Shown here: piece by piece, positions 14,801 through 22,820 of the stretch
How the letters are laid out: the number at the start of each line of letters is the position of its first letter
Numbering within the stretch: the first letter of the stretch is position 1
Source of the DNA: Paraburkholderia sp. UYCP14C
GTDB lineage: Bacteria > Pseudomonadota > Gammaproteobacteria > Burkholderiales > Burkholderiaceae
DNA length: 34,125 nucleotides
Direction: 5' to 3'
Assembly (NCBI RefSeq): GCF_004197395.1
Contig: NZ_SELS01000072.1
Coordinates: 1 to 34,125 of the forward strand
The notes under the pieces: generated by a model
Told to the model about the DNA's origin: nothing
The model's database searches: none
The model's input: only the letters and a program-made list of their open reading frames with translations
Position numbers and translations under genes: made by a program

Positions 14801-16186
14801 TTATCTGCTGATCTGCGCGCCGATGCCGAAGTACGGCGCGCTCGGCGTGTCCGCATTCGCCGACGTCGAGGCGATGCCGCCGTTTTCTGCGCCCTGAATT
14901 ACAGTCGCGTACAGCCCGCCCGACGCGATCGCGAGGCCGGCGTGGCCCGTGCCGTCCTGCACGTTGACGAGACCGGGGTTCGACGCGCCGTAGCTCAGAC
15001 CTAGCGAGCTTTCCGCGGCCGACGTCGACGGATTGATGAACGTCGCGGCCGCGCCCTGAACCAGCGTAGCCGTGTACTTGAAGTTCGAATCCGCGCCGAC
15101 GTAGCCGCCGTCGAAGCCGCCCGAGGCGAGCGGCGTCGCCGCGGCGAGCATCGCGATGCCGGATTCGTCGTCGACTTGCGGGGAGAGCAGGTTGCTCGTG
15201 TCGACGTAGCCGGTGCGGACCACGAGCGGGACCGTCGCGCCGTTGAGCTGGCCGAGGATCATGTGCGCGGTGCCGTACTTGCCGGTGCGCAGCGGATTGC
15301 TCGCGGCGCCGGTGCTCGGCACGATCTGCGGCGGGTTGGTGCTGTCGAAATAGCCGTTGCCGTTCAGCGTCAACGCGTTGCCGGTGCTCAGACAGCCTGT
15401 CGAGCTCGATGACGTGCAGTTGCCGCTCGCGTCGAAGGTTTCGACGGAGTTGGTGGCGACGGTTTCGTAGTTCGCGGTCGGCGACAGGTGGTAAAGCAGC
15501 GCGTTATAGGTGCCGGGCAGCTTCGTGATGTCGGTGGTGGTGCTCGCGAAGCCGAGGAACGGATAGAAGTCGAAGTGCCGCTTGTTGACCGCGCCGATGG
15601 CCGGAAGGCCGGGCAGCAGCGTGATGCCCGCGTACTGGACCGTCGCGCCCGGAATCCCGCCGCCGGCGACGCCGTTGCCGATCAGGATCATCGGCGGGTT
15701 CGGGTTGTTGACGAAGTCGGGCGTCGTGTAGGTCGTGCCGTCCGACGCGGTGCCGGTGCCCGCGCCGAGGATGAACGCGCAGCGCGTCTGCTCGGCGGTC
15801 GGCAGCATGCCGGTGGGCGGGTGAATCACCGCGCCCGCGATCCGCGTGCCCTTGCGGGTGACGGAGACGCTCGCGCTAGTGAGCGGAATCGGCGACTCGA
15901 GCCACTTCAGCGTGTAGGTCATCGCGGTCGCGTCGATGTTCAGCTGCACGATTTCGCCGCTGCCCGCGCCACCGAGGTAGGTGCCTTTGACGATGTCCGC
16001 GGTGTCGGGGCATAGCGTCGCGGTGGTCGCGCTCGGTGTCGGCGCGCCCTGGGTGCCGCAACTCGCGCCCGAGCATTGCGTCGGCGTGACGGGGCCCGGA
16101 TTGTCGGCTTTGCCGCCGCCGCAAGCGATAAGAAAAGGTGCGGTGGCAATGGCGATTGCCAGGCCGCGAGTCATGGCGTGCGACAT
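14801..16186 (-). CDS. DUF2957 family lipoprotein, copy 1
   Basis: A 461-residue lipoprotein and paralogue of the next gene. The signal peptide ends in FLIAC followed by Gly-Gly-Gly. The body has CPDTADIVKGTYLGGAGSGE, WLESPIPLTSAS, MILIGNGVAGGGIPGATVQY, FDFYPFLGFAS, VDDESGIAMLAA and a C-terminal SAPYFGIGAQ, each matching a segment in copy 2, so the two arose by duplication and have diverged widely. The family function is unknown. GGGAGA sits 8 bases before the ATG; a second ATG is four codons in. A promoter with a perfect -35 box lies 36-63 bases upstream, making this the likely first gene of a three-gene unit that ends with the OmpW-like porin. Confidence 0.82.
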   Translation of the reverse strand: MSHAMTRGLAIAIATAPFLIACGGGKADNPGPVTPTQCSGASCGTQGAPTPSATTATLCPDTADIVKGTYLGGAGSGEIVQLNIDATAMTYTLKWLESPIPLTSASVSVTRKGTRIAGAVIHPPTGMLPTAEQTRCAFILGAGTGTASDGTTYTTPDFVNNPNPPMILIGNGVAGGGIPGATVQYAGITLLPGLPAIGAVNKRHFDFYPFLGFASTTTDITKLPGTYNALLYHLSPTANYETVATNSVETFDASGNCTSSSSTGCLSTGNALTLNGNGYFDSTNPPQIVPSTGAASNPLRTGKYGTAHMILGQLNGATVPLVVRTGYVDTSNLLSPQVDDESGIAMLAAATPLASGGFDGGYVGADSNFKYTATLVQGAAATFINPSTSAAESSLGLSYGASNPGLVNVQDGTGHAGLAIASGGLYATVIQGAENGGIASTSANADTPSAPYFGIGAQISR

Positions 16187-16221
16187 GCTGCTGTCTCCCT
16201 TGGTTTAATTGTGCGGGAGTC

Positions 16222-16249
16222 ATTTTGCTGTGCGCTTATTGGCTGTCAA
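16222..16249 (-). promoter_or_regulatory. Promoter of the DUF2957-DUF2957-OmpW unit
   Basis: On the minus strand TTGACA (16249-16244) is followed by a 16-base spacer and CAAAAT (16227-16222). The -35 is a perfect match and the -10 matches 4 of 6. The expected leader is about 30 bases long. Confidence 0.55.
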
Positions 16250-16605
16250 TTGAATGAGCCGTCTAAAAACAGCAATTCAAACAGTGCGAATTTAAGCGTG
16301 TGCGCACTGCACGGACATGCGCGGTTCTTTTAAACGGAAAAGGATTTTTCACGCTGAATGCGGCATCGTTGCTTTGCCGCACAGCCTTTCTGGACAGCCG
16401 TCTTGGCAAAATGGCTCTATCATCGTGGCACGCTCGTTCGCAAAAAAATCCGGAATTTCCCTATGCGGAAGATAATGCAGAACGATGTAATTGCGAGGAA
16501 TGAATTACCGATTCGAGTGAGTAATTTTATTTTTATTTTTTGAGTAATCCGGGTGACTACCGAATAGAAACATTTCGTTTCAACTTTAACGGGCGCGCAT
16601 TAAAA
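16250..16605. other. AT-rich non-coding stretch
   Basis: No gene is supported here. The stretch is much richer in A and T than its surroundings, especially 16440-16560, with a direct repeat GAGTAAT around a T-rich run near 16517-16547. It lies between the upstream promoter of the DUF2957 unit and the terminator of argC. It may hold further regulatory sites or a remnant of acquired DNA. Confidence 0.4.
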
Positions 16606-16638
16606 CAAAAAAGCCGGTCTGCAAAGACCGGCTTTATT
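16605..16638 (-). terminator. Intrinsic terminator of argC
   Basis: AAAGCCGGTCT (16610-16620), loop GCAA, AGACCGGCTTT (16625-16635). On the minus strand the 11-bp stem is followed by a T-rich run, which ends argC. The opposite side is also T-rich, so it may act in both directions. Confidence 0.87.
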
Positions 16639-16665
16639 TGGGAACTGCGGACGCTCGCGAAGCGC

Positions 16666-17613
16666 CTAGCGCTTCAGACCGCTGTCTTCGGCCGCGCCGA
16701 TCGCGAGATTCATGCACTGGATCGCCGCACCCGACGCACCCTTGCCGAGATTGTCCAGACGCGCGACGGTCACGAAACGCTCCTCGTTGCCGAACACGAA
16801 CAGGTCGACGCGGTTGGTGTCGTTGTTCGCCTGCACGTCGAAGAAGCCGTTGTCGAGATTCGCGTCGGCGTCGAACGGTGCAACGTGCACGAACGCTTCG
16901 CCCGCGTAGTACTCGGCGAACAGAGCCTGGACGTCCCGCGGCGTCGCTTTCTTCGCGAGCTGACCCGGCGAGAAGTACGTGGTGACCGCGAGGCCCTTGT
17001 AGAAGTCGCCGACGATCGGCGTGAAGATCGGCGCCGACTTCAGGCCCGTATGCGCGGCCATTTCCGGCAGATGCTTGTGCGTGAGTGCGAGCGCGTACGG
17101 ACGTGGGCTCTTGAGCCGGTCGTTGCCGCCGGCTTCGTAGTCGGCAATCATCTTCTTGCCGCCGCCGCTGTAGCCGGTGATCGAATAGGCGTGCGCGGCG
17201 AACTCGGGCGCGACGACGCCGCCTTCGACGAGCGGGCGCATCGCGAGCACGAAGGCCGACGCGTGGCAACCCGGCACGGCGATGCGCTTCGCGGTGCGCA
17301 GACGCTCGCGTTGCGAGCGGGCCAGTTCGGGCAGGCCATAGGCCCAGTCGGGCGAGGTGCGGAACGCGGTGCTCGCGTCAATCAGCACCGTGCGGTCGTT
17401 CTCGACGAGCGACGCGGATTCGCGCGAGGCGACATCGGGCAGGCACAGGAACGTGACGTCCGACGTGTTGATGAGACGACGGCGCTCGTCGAGGTCCTTG
17501 CGCTTCGCTTCTTCGATACGCAGGATTTCGACGTCGGCGCGCTGCGACAGGTATTCAAAAATCTTCAGGCCGGTCGTGCCTTCCTGTCCGTCGACAAAAA
17601 CTTTCGTGCTCAT
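16666..17613 (-). CDS. argC: N-acetyl-gamma-glutamyl-phosphate reductase, short type 2
   Basis: A 315-residue enzyme that reduces N-acetylglutamyl-5-phosphate to the semialdehyde with NADPH, the third step of arginine synthesis in the cytosol. The N-terminal nucleotide-binding segment is [20 protein letters not shown], distinctive for the short type-2 ArgC. The catalytic Cys116 lies in [11 protein letters not shown], and the substrate-loop [10 protein letters not shown] follows. Length and motifs match type 2 closely. GAGATCGAG precedes ATG 17613. It ends at a strong terminator. Burkholderia genomes often also carry a longer type-1 ArgC elsewhere; whether this one serves as main or second copy cannot be seen here. 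Confidence 0.93.
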   Translation of the reverse strand: MSTKVFVDGQEGTTGLKIFEYLSQRADVEILRIEEAKRKDLDERRRLINTSDVTFLCLPDVASRESASLVENDRTVLIDASTAFRTSPDWAYGLPELARSQRERLRTAKRIAVPGCHASAFVLAMRPLVEGGVVAPEFAAHAYSITGYSGGGKKMIADYEAGGNDRLKSPRPYALALTHKHLPEMAAHTGLKSAPIFTPIVGDFYKGLAVTTYFSPGQLAKKATPRDVQALFAEYYAGEAFVHVAPFDADANLDNGFFDVQANNDTNRVDLFVFGNEERFVTVARLDNLGKGASGAAIQCMNLAIGAAEDSGLKR

Positions 17614-17835
17614 CTCGATCTCACTCGCTGGAAACGGGGCGCGACGCCGCGCCGGAACGTTATTTTAAGACTTCATCGCCGCGACCGTGCGGTGCAGCGC
17701 GAAAAAACGACGATGCGCGCGCAACGTGACATCGGCGTGACCTGTTGCGTGGCGAAAGCGGGCTGATGACTGAAGATGAACCACAGATGCGTCGGGACGT
17801 TATTCCCGAGCCGTTCAGCCATTAGCCACGCGCGG

Positions 17836-18408
17836 CTACCCGCGCGGCGCGATCCATCGCGCGGTCACGCCCGCGATGCGCGCGCCGAACAGGCGCGCGG
17901 TTTCGAGATCGCCCGGCGGCGGTGCTTCTTCGGGCGACGCATCGGCCGCCGATTGCGTGAGCAGTCCGGTAAAGCCGCCGACGAAGTTCAGATCGTTGCG
18001 CGTCGCGGCCTTCGTGTTCGACGGCATCATGCCGGTGCCCGCCCAGATCATGCTGTGCTGCATCGCCAGCGTGACGAAGTATTGGATCGTCGAGAACTTG
18101 TCGCCGTTCATCGTCGCCGAGTTCGTGAAGCCGGCCGCGATCTTGTCTTTCCACGCCTGGCCGAACCACGGCTTCGAGCTCGCGTCGGCGAACTTCTTGA
18201 AGTCGGCCGACGGGCCGCCCATGTAGGTCGGCGCGCCGAAGATCAGTGCGTCGGCGGCGGCGAGTTCGTCCCACGACGCGTCGTCGAGGTCGCCGACCGC
18301 CATCATCTTCGCCTGCGCACCGGCTTCGAGCGCGCCCGCGAGCACGGCTTCGGCGACCTTCTTCGTGTGACCGTAGCCGCTGTGATAAACGATGACGATC
18401 TTCGACAT
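17836..18408 (-). CDS. wrbA: NAD(P)H:quinone oxidoreductase, WrbA/flavodoxin family
   Basis: A 190-residue FMN-binding flavodoxin-fold protein. The phosphate-binding loop is VIVYHSGYGHTKKVAEAV, and GAPTYMGGPSADFKKF and FTNSATMNGDKFSTIQ form the other FMN and quinone contact regions. WrbA enzymes reduce quinones by two electrons and protect against redox stress. The sequence is closest to the NAD(P)H:quinone reductase branch, which is slightly shorter than E. coli WrbA. GGAG is 7 bases before ATG 18408. A long overlapping frame that reads through from 18873 is an artefact; only this part is coding. It is 92 bases behind the ybhB-like gene on the same strand, so they may share a transcript. Confidence 0.88.
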   Translation of the reverse strand: MSKIVIVYHSGYGHTKKVAEAVLAGALEAGAQAKMMAVGDLDDASWDELAAADALIFGAPTYMGGPSADFKKFADASSKPWFGQAWKDKIAAGFTNSATMNGDKFSTIQYFVTLAMQHSMIWAGTGMMPSNTKAATRNDLNFVGGFTGLLTQSAADASPEEAPPPGDLETARLFGARIAGVTARWIAPRG

Positions 18409-18500
18409 TGAGTGCTCCAGCAAAGCAATCGGGGAGGTGAACGGCACGAGCAGGGCGAGGCGGCGCGGCAAGCGCGCCATGATGGCCGCGATGGCAGCCG

Positions 18501-19097
18501 CTAGCGCCCGTAATTGACCACCAGCCGCGCGCTGCCGATCGTGGCCGTGCCGATCTCGTGATCGAACATCAACGCGGGACGTCCTTGCGCGAGACGCAGA
18601 TCGGCCGAGTTCAGCGCGTACACGGTGATGATATAGCGATGCGGTTTGCCGGGCGGCGGGCAGGGGCCGCCGTAGCCGTCGGTATCGAAGTCGTTGCGCG
18701 CTTCGACCGCGCCGAGCTTGTGCAGGAAACCGGATGAGCTCGCATTCTCGGGCAGGCTGTCGACCGTGGCCGGGATGCCCGCGACCGCCCAATGCCACCA
18801 GCCGCGGCCCGGCGCGTCCTCGTCGAACATCGTGACCGCGAAGCCACGCGTGCCGGCCGGCGCGTCGCGCCATGAGAGCTGCGGTGAATGGTTGGCGCCC
18901 TTGCAGTCGTTCTGGTCGAACACCTGCGCATTCTGCACGGCGCCGCCCGCGCGCACGTTCGCGCTCGTCAGCGTGAATACCCCGTCGGCCCGCGCAACGG
19001 CGCTATGCGCCGCGGATAGCGCGAGCATCGCGCCGACGGCGAGCGATCGGTGCCGCCTAGATGAAGTCAGCGAAACAACCAGGCAACGCATGCGCAT
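18501..19097 (-). CDS. YbhB/YbcL family (PEBP / Raf kinase inhibitor-like) exported protein
   Basis: A 198-residue protein with a basic, hydrophobic signal sequence ending near ARA-DG at residue 38. The mature part is the phosphatidylethanolamine-binding fold: ANHSPQLSWRDAPAGTRGFA, DEDAPGRGWWHWAVAGIPA, and DGYGGPCPPPGKPHRYIITV, which line the ligand pocket. The bacterial role is poorly understood; some members bind small molecules or inhibit proteases. AGGAG lies 8-10 bases before ATG 19097. It is likely co-transcribed with wrbA downstream. Confidence 0.88.
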   Translation of the reverse strand: MRMRCLVVSLTSSRRHRSLAVGAMLALSAAHSAVARADGVFTLTSANVRAGGAVQNAQVFDQNDCKGANHSPQLSWRDAPAGTRGFAVTMFDEDAPGRGWWHWAVAGIPATVDSLPENASSSGFLHKLGAVEARNDFDTDGYGGPCPPPGKPHRYIITVYALNSADLRLAQGRPALMFDHEIGTATIGSARLVVNYGR

Positions 19098-19185
19098 ATG
19101 CCGGTTCTCCTGTCAGGGCGCGAGGCGCGGGTCCTCGCGATGGTCGTTGTCCTGAATTGTGCCCCAAGGTCGAATCAAGTCTAAC

Positions 19186-19197
19186 ATCAGCGCTGAT
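19186..19197. promoter_or_regulatory. 12-bp perfect palindrome between divergent genes
   Basis: ATCAGCGCTGAT is its own reverse complement and lies 89 bases upstream of the ybhB-like gene and 57 bases before a TATAGT (19254-19259) that may serve the response regulator. It may be an operator for either direction. Confidence 0.35.
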
Positions 19198-19367
19198 TAG
19201 CTCTGCGACGCAATATGTTCGCGTCTCGCGGAATTAGCAGATAGGAATTCAGCTATAGTGGCAGCCGATGTCGCGCGACCCTGGCTGCATTTGACTCGTT
19301 TGAATTGCGAGCGTCGAAATAAGTGTTGGAAGTTGTGGAGGCCGGTATATCGGTCCAGAGGAGGACG

Positions 19368-20057
19368 ATGCGAGTTTCACTCAGGGTCGTGGTGGCAGAT
19401 GATCATCCGGTTATTCTGTTCGGCGCCGAACACGCGCTGCTCAAGTTTCCCGGCATGCAAGTCGTTGGGCGCGCGAGACAGTCCACTGAACTCGTCAAAA
19501 TATTGCAGTCCACCGAATGCGACGTGCTCGTCACCGATCTGGCCATGCCGGGCGGCCAGTACGGCGATGGCTTGCAACTCATCGATTATTTGCGCCGCAA
19601 TTTCCCGAACCTGCCTATCGTCGTGCTCACCATGCTCGAGAACGCCGCGCTGCTCAAACGGCTCAGGGAGCTTGGCGTGACGTCGGTCGTCAACAAATCG
19701 GACGACCTGAGCCATATTGCGCTTGCGGTACAGTACGTCGGCCGTCGCATGACCTATATGAGTCCGTCGGTGAAGGCCGTGCTCGATGGGTTGCGGGTCA
19801 ATTCGGTCGGCAAGCGCGACGACTCGATGCTGTCGCGGCGCGAACTCGAAGTCGTGCGCCTGTTCGTCTCGGGTTTGACGATCAAGGAAATCTCGGAGCG
19901 TTTGAATCGCAGCATCAAGACGATCAGCACGCAGAAAAACGCGGCCATGCGCAAGCTCGGAATCGATCGCGACTCCCAACTATTCCAGTATGCGCAGAGC
20001 AACGGTTTGCTGAATCTGTCGTCGAACTCGCGTAATGACATCGCGAACGAGTCCTGA
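19368..20057 (+). CDS. Orphan LuxR/NarL-type response regulator
   Basis: A 229-residue two-component regulator. The receiver domain (1-125) has Asp11-Asp12, phospho-acceptor Asp57 (VLVTDLAMPGG), Thr88 and Lys110, so all key residues are intact. The DNA-binding domain at 165-215 is LSRRELEVVRLFVSGLTIKE with the recognition helix NRSIKTISTQKNAAMRKLGI. It is RcsB/BvgA-like in layout. No histidine kinase is in the window. ATG 19368 has an excellent AGAGGAGG; the frame extends to 19323 but this ribosome site decides the start. A leader of about 100 bases follows the TATAGT at 19254. It ends before a bidirectional terminator. Confidence 0.9.
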   Translation: MRVSLRVVVADDHPVILFGAEHALLKFPGMQVVGRARQSTELVKILQSTECDVLVTDLAMPGGQYGDGLQLIDYLRRNFPNLPIVVLTMLENAALLKRLRELGVTSVVNKSDDLSHIALAVQYVGRRMTYMSPSVKAVLDGLRVNSVGKRDDSMLSRRELEVVRLFVSGLTIKEISERLNRSIKTISTQKNAAMRKLGIDRDSQLFQYAQSNGLLNLSSNSRNDIANES

Positions 20058-20094
20058 ATTCGCGCCTCGTTTTGTCCGCTGAATAATCGGCAAT

Positions 20095-20130
20095 AAAAAA
20101 GCCGCCTGCTTTGCAACAGGCGGCTTTTTC
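20095..20130. terminator. Bidirectional intrinsic terminator
   Basis: AAAAAAGCCGCCTG (20095-20108), an 8-base loop and CAGGCGGCTTTTTC (20117-20130). It sits between the converging response regulator and pyrE and can serve both. Confidence 0.88.
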
Positions 20131-20186
20131 ATTCAACTCGCATAAAGCAGTTACGCTTTTATTGTCACTGCTTTACCGGGACGGCC

Positions 20187-20873
20187 TTATTGCGGCGTAG
20201 ACGTTGCGCCGCCATGCGCAGCGGACCACTCGGCCGGCGCATGCAGGAATTTCTCCACTTCGTCGATCGTCTTCGTGTCGAAGTAGTTGTTTTGCTTCGC
20301 GACGCGCAGCACGTCCCACCAGGTGGCGAGCGCGTGCAGATCGACGTCGATGTCTTTCAGCACCGACACGCTTTCCTTGAAGATGTTGTAGTGGAACAGC
20401 ACGAAGCAGTGGTTCACCGTCGCGCCGGCGGTGCGCAGCGCGTTGATGAAGTTGATCTTGCTGCGGCTGTCGGTCGTCAGGTCTTCGACGAGCAGCACGC
20501 GCTGGCCTTCGGTCAACAGACCTTCGATCTGCGCGTTGCGGCCGAAACCCTTCGGCTTCTTGCGCACGTACTGCATCGGCACCATCAGGCGGTCGGACAG
20601 CCATGCTGCGAACGGGATGCCCGCGGTTTCGCCGCCGGCGACCGCGTCGATCTGCTCATAGCCGACGTCGCGCAGGATCGTCGCTTCGGCCATTTCCATC
20701 AGGCCGCGGCGCACGCGCGGATACGAGATCAGCTTGCGGCAGTCGATATACACCGGGCTCGCCCAGCCGGACGTGAAAATATACGGTTTCTCCGCGTTGA
20801 AATGCACTGCTTGCACTTCGAGCAGCATCTTGGCGGTAGTGTCGGAGATCGTCTGGCGATCGAAGCCTGTCAT
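20187..20873 (-). CDS. pyrE: Orotate phosphoribosyltransferase
   Basis: A 228-residue enzyme that joins orotate to PRPP to make orotidine monophosphate, the fifth step of pyrimidine synthesis. The PRPP-binding loop [13 protein letters not shown] is at 126-138. Other family segments are [16 protein letters not shown] near the N-terminus, [15 protein letters not shown] and the flexible loop [16 protein letters not shown]. The C-terminal 30 residues are a short extra helix plus a Gly/Thr tail. ATG 20873 has AAGGATCC upstream; an open extension to 20966 is Pro/Ala-rich and not conserved-looking. Its upstream neighbour is a divergent MFS gene. Confidence 0.93.
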   Translation of the reverse strand: MTGFDRQTISDTTAKMLLEVQAVHFNAEKPYIFTSGWASPVYIDCRKLISYPRVRRGLMEMAEATILRDVGYEQIDAVAGGETAGIPFAAWLSDRLMVPMQYVRKKPKGFGRNAQIEGLLTEGQRVLLVEDLTTDSRSKINFINALRTAGATVNHCFVLFHYNIFKESVSVLKDIDVDLHALATWWDVLRVAKQNNYFDTKTIDEVEKFLHAPAEWSAAHGGATSTPQ

Positions 20874-21209
20874 GGGCGGATCCTTCGGAGTGAGCGGGGG
20901 AGAAGCGGGCGCCGGGCAAGCGGGCGCCGGGCCCGGTGGCGCAGCAAGCGGAGTATGCCGCGCCATGCTGGGCGGCGCAGGGCGGTATACGCGGCCGGGG
21001 GAAGAACACAGACCGGCTTTTGCTGCGCGCGTGGGCGGCTATTTTACCTGAAATGAGTCGCCCCGAGGAGGCCGTCGCGCGCAGCGGCGCGGCCGGCGGG
21101 CGCTTCGGTGCGCGCATCGTCTTGTGACCGGTTGAGGCCGCCTTTACACTCACGCGACTTTCCCGGGCGGCACTCACGCAGCCGCCTTCAGACCTACGGA
21201 ATGCTTTCA
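20874..21209. other. Intergenic stretch between pyrE and the MFS gene
   Basis: This 336-base divergent promoter region is very GC-rich near pyrE (20885-20945) and has no convincing ORF. I see no strong promoter, hairpin or repeat that I can assign to either gene. Confidence 0.4.
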
Positions 21210-22454
21210 ATGAACGCCGCTCCACCCGCCTCTGCCTCCGCCACCGAGACCCGCCCAGCCGTCAAACCGGGCTATGCGGGCCGCGCGCTGCTCGCGTCGG
21301 TGCTGGGCTACGCGATGGACGGCTTCGATCTGCTGATCCTCGGCTTCATGCTGCCGGTGATCGCCGCCGACCTGCATCTGAGCTCGTCGCAGGCCGGCGC
21401 GCTGGTCACATGGACGCTGATCGGGGCAGTCGCGGGCGGCGTGCTGTTCGGCGTGCTCAGCGACTATTTCGGGCGCGTGCGCATGCTGACGTGGACGATC
21501 CTGATCTTCGCGGTGTTCACTGGCCTGTGCGCGCTGGCGCAAGGCTACACGGACCTGCTGATCTATCGGACCATCGCCGGCATCGGGCTGGGCGGTGAAT
21601 TCGGCATCGGTATGACGCTGGTCGCCGAAGCGTGGCCGGCGTCGCAGCGGGCGCGGGTGTCGTCGTATGTCGGGCTGGGCTGGCAAGCTGGCGTGCTGGC
21701 GGCCGCGCTGCTGACGCCGCTCCTGCTGCCGCTGATCGGCTGGCGCGGCATGTTCGCGCTCGGGCTGCTGCCGGCGGTCGTGTCGTTCTTCGTGCGACGC
21801 CGCGTCGAGGAGCCGGCGCTTTTCAACCAGCGCGTCGCGCGCGGCATGCGCAAGCTGCCGCTGAAACTGCTGTTCGCCGATGCACGCACGACGCGCGCGA
21901 GCCTCGGCGTCACGATCCTGTGCTCGGTGCAGAACTTCGGCTACTACGGGCTGATGATCTGGCTGCCCAGCTATCTGTCGAAGACCTTCGGCTATTCGCT
22001 GACCAGATCGGGGCTGTGGACCGCCGCGACGATTCTCGGCATGGCGGCCGGCATCTGGCTGTTCGGCGTTGCGGCCGACCGCTTTGGCCGCAAGCCGACG
22101 TTTCTGTTCTACCAGGCGGGCGCCGTGGTGATGGTGTTCGTGTATGCGCAACTGACGACACCGATGGCGTTGCTGATCGGCGGCGCGGCGATGGGGGTGT
22201 TCGTCAACGGCATGATCGGCGGCTACGGTGCGCTGATTTCGGAGCTCTATCCAACCGATGCGCGCGCCACTGCGCAAAACGTGCTGTTCAACACGGGCCG
22301 CGCGGTGGGCGGCTTTGGTCCGATCGTCGTGGGCGCGTTGGCGGCGCGCTACTCGTTCGGCGCGGCGCTCGCGCTGCTGGCGTCGATTTACCTGCTCGAC
22401 ATCTTCGCCACACTGTTTCTGATTCCTGAGCGACGCGGCGTCGAACTCGACTGA
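21210..22454 (+). CDS. MFS transporter, aromatic-acid/sugar-acid symporter type
   Basis: A 414-residue inner-membrane carrier with about twelve helices. Helix 1 has GYAMDGFDLLILGFMLPVIA, where the Asp in DGFD is the proton-coupling residue of the aromatic acid:H+ symporter (AAHS) group. The loop 2-3 signature is FGVLSDYFGRVRML and the loop 8-9 equivalent is GVAADRFGRKPTFL. IAGIGLGGEFGIGMTLVAE matches the same group. Probable substrates are organic or aromatic acids; it cannot be narrowed further. ATG 21210 has a weak GGA site and an in-frame ATG at 21201 adds three residues. It stands alone before maeB. Confidence 0.85.
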   Translation: MNAAPPASASATETRPAVKPGYAGRALLASVLGYAMDGFDLLILGFMLPVIAADLHLSSSQAGALVTWTLIGAVAGGVLFGVLSDYFGRVRMLTWTILIFAVFTGLCALAQGYTDLLIYRTIAGIGLGGEFGIGMTLVAEAWPASQRARVSSYVGLGWQAGVLAAALLTPLLLPLIGWRGMFALGLLPAVVSFFVRRRVEEPALFNQRVARGMRKLPLKLLFADARTTRASLGVTILCSVQNFGYYGLMIWLPSYLSKTFGYSLTRSGLWTAATILGMAAGIWLFGVAADRFGRKPTFLFYQAGAVVMVFVYAQLTTPMALLIGGAAMGVFVNGMIGGYGALISELYPTDARATAQNVLFNTGRAVGGFGPIVVGALAARYSFGAALALLASIYLLDIFATLFLIPERRGVELD

Positions 22455-22820
22455 GTTGAGCGCGTCGACGCGGCACCTCGTTCGATCGCTTCGAATCCCG
22501 CGAATGCGCGGACCATGCGCCGCGCATAACGCCTTGTCGCGCGGGGAAAAAAGCACGATCGGGCTATAGCGACGTGGCAACCACAGCGTCTGTTTCGCTA
22601 ATGGCGAGTCCTGTTAACCACTCAGTGCATCGACACATCCGGGGTGTACACTGATCGACCCGCGAAGCACTCCACATCGTCCCGTCTTCGTCGAGGTAAG
22701 CCATCGCGCCTAACCGGGCGCGTGCGAAAACCGCCTCGGTCGGCTATCCATCCGACAGATGAAAGCGCTGCAATGGTGTGGGGCACCGGGCCCAATCACT
22801 TACGTCTCGCAGGCCTAGAA
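22455..22820. other. Upstream region of maeB
   Basis: This 366-base stretch has no gene. The frame of maeB is open to 22644 but that part reads as non-coding. An 8-bp palindrome GTGTACAC lies at 22644-22651, and TATAGC at 22564-22569 is a weak -10 candidate without a -35. The leader to ATG 22821 would be long. Confidence 0.35.

Noticed and set aside
13265-15004. Plus-strand open frame of 579 codons opposite the DUF2957 genes
   Set aside because: It crosses two genes and their intergenic gap, with no start signal or recognisable motif.
18409-18873. Long N-terminal extension of wrbA reading through the ybhB-like gene
   Set aside because: It is out of frame with a clear PEBP-family gene; ATG 18408 has a good ribosome site and starts the flavodoxin fold.
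22476-22520. TTCGAATCCCG-like segment that resembles a tRNA T-arm
   Set aside because: No acceptor, D or anticodon stem can be built around it. I found no tRNA, rRNA or CRISPR array anywhere in the window.
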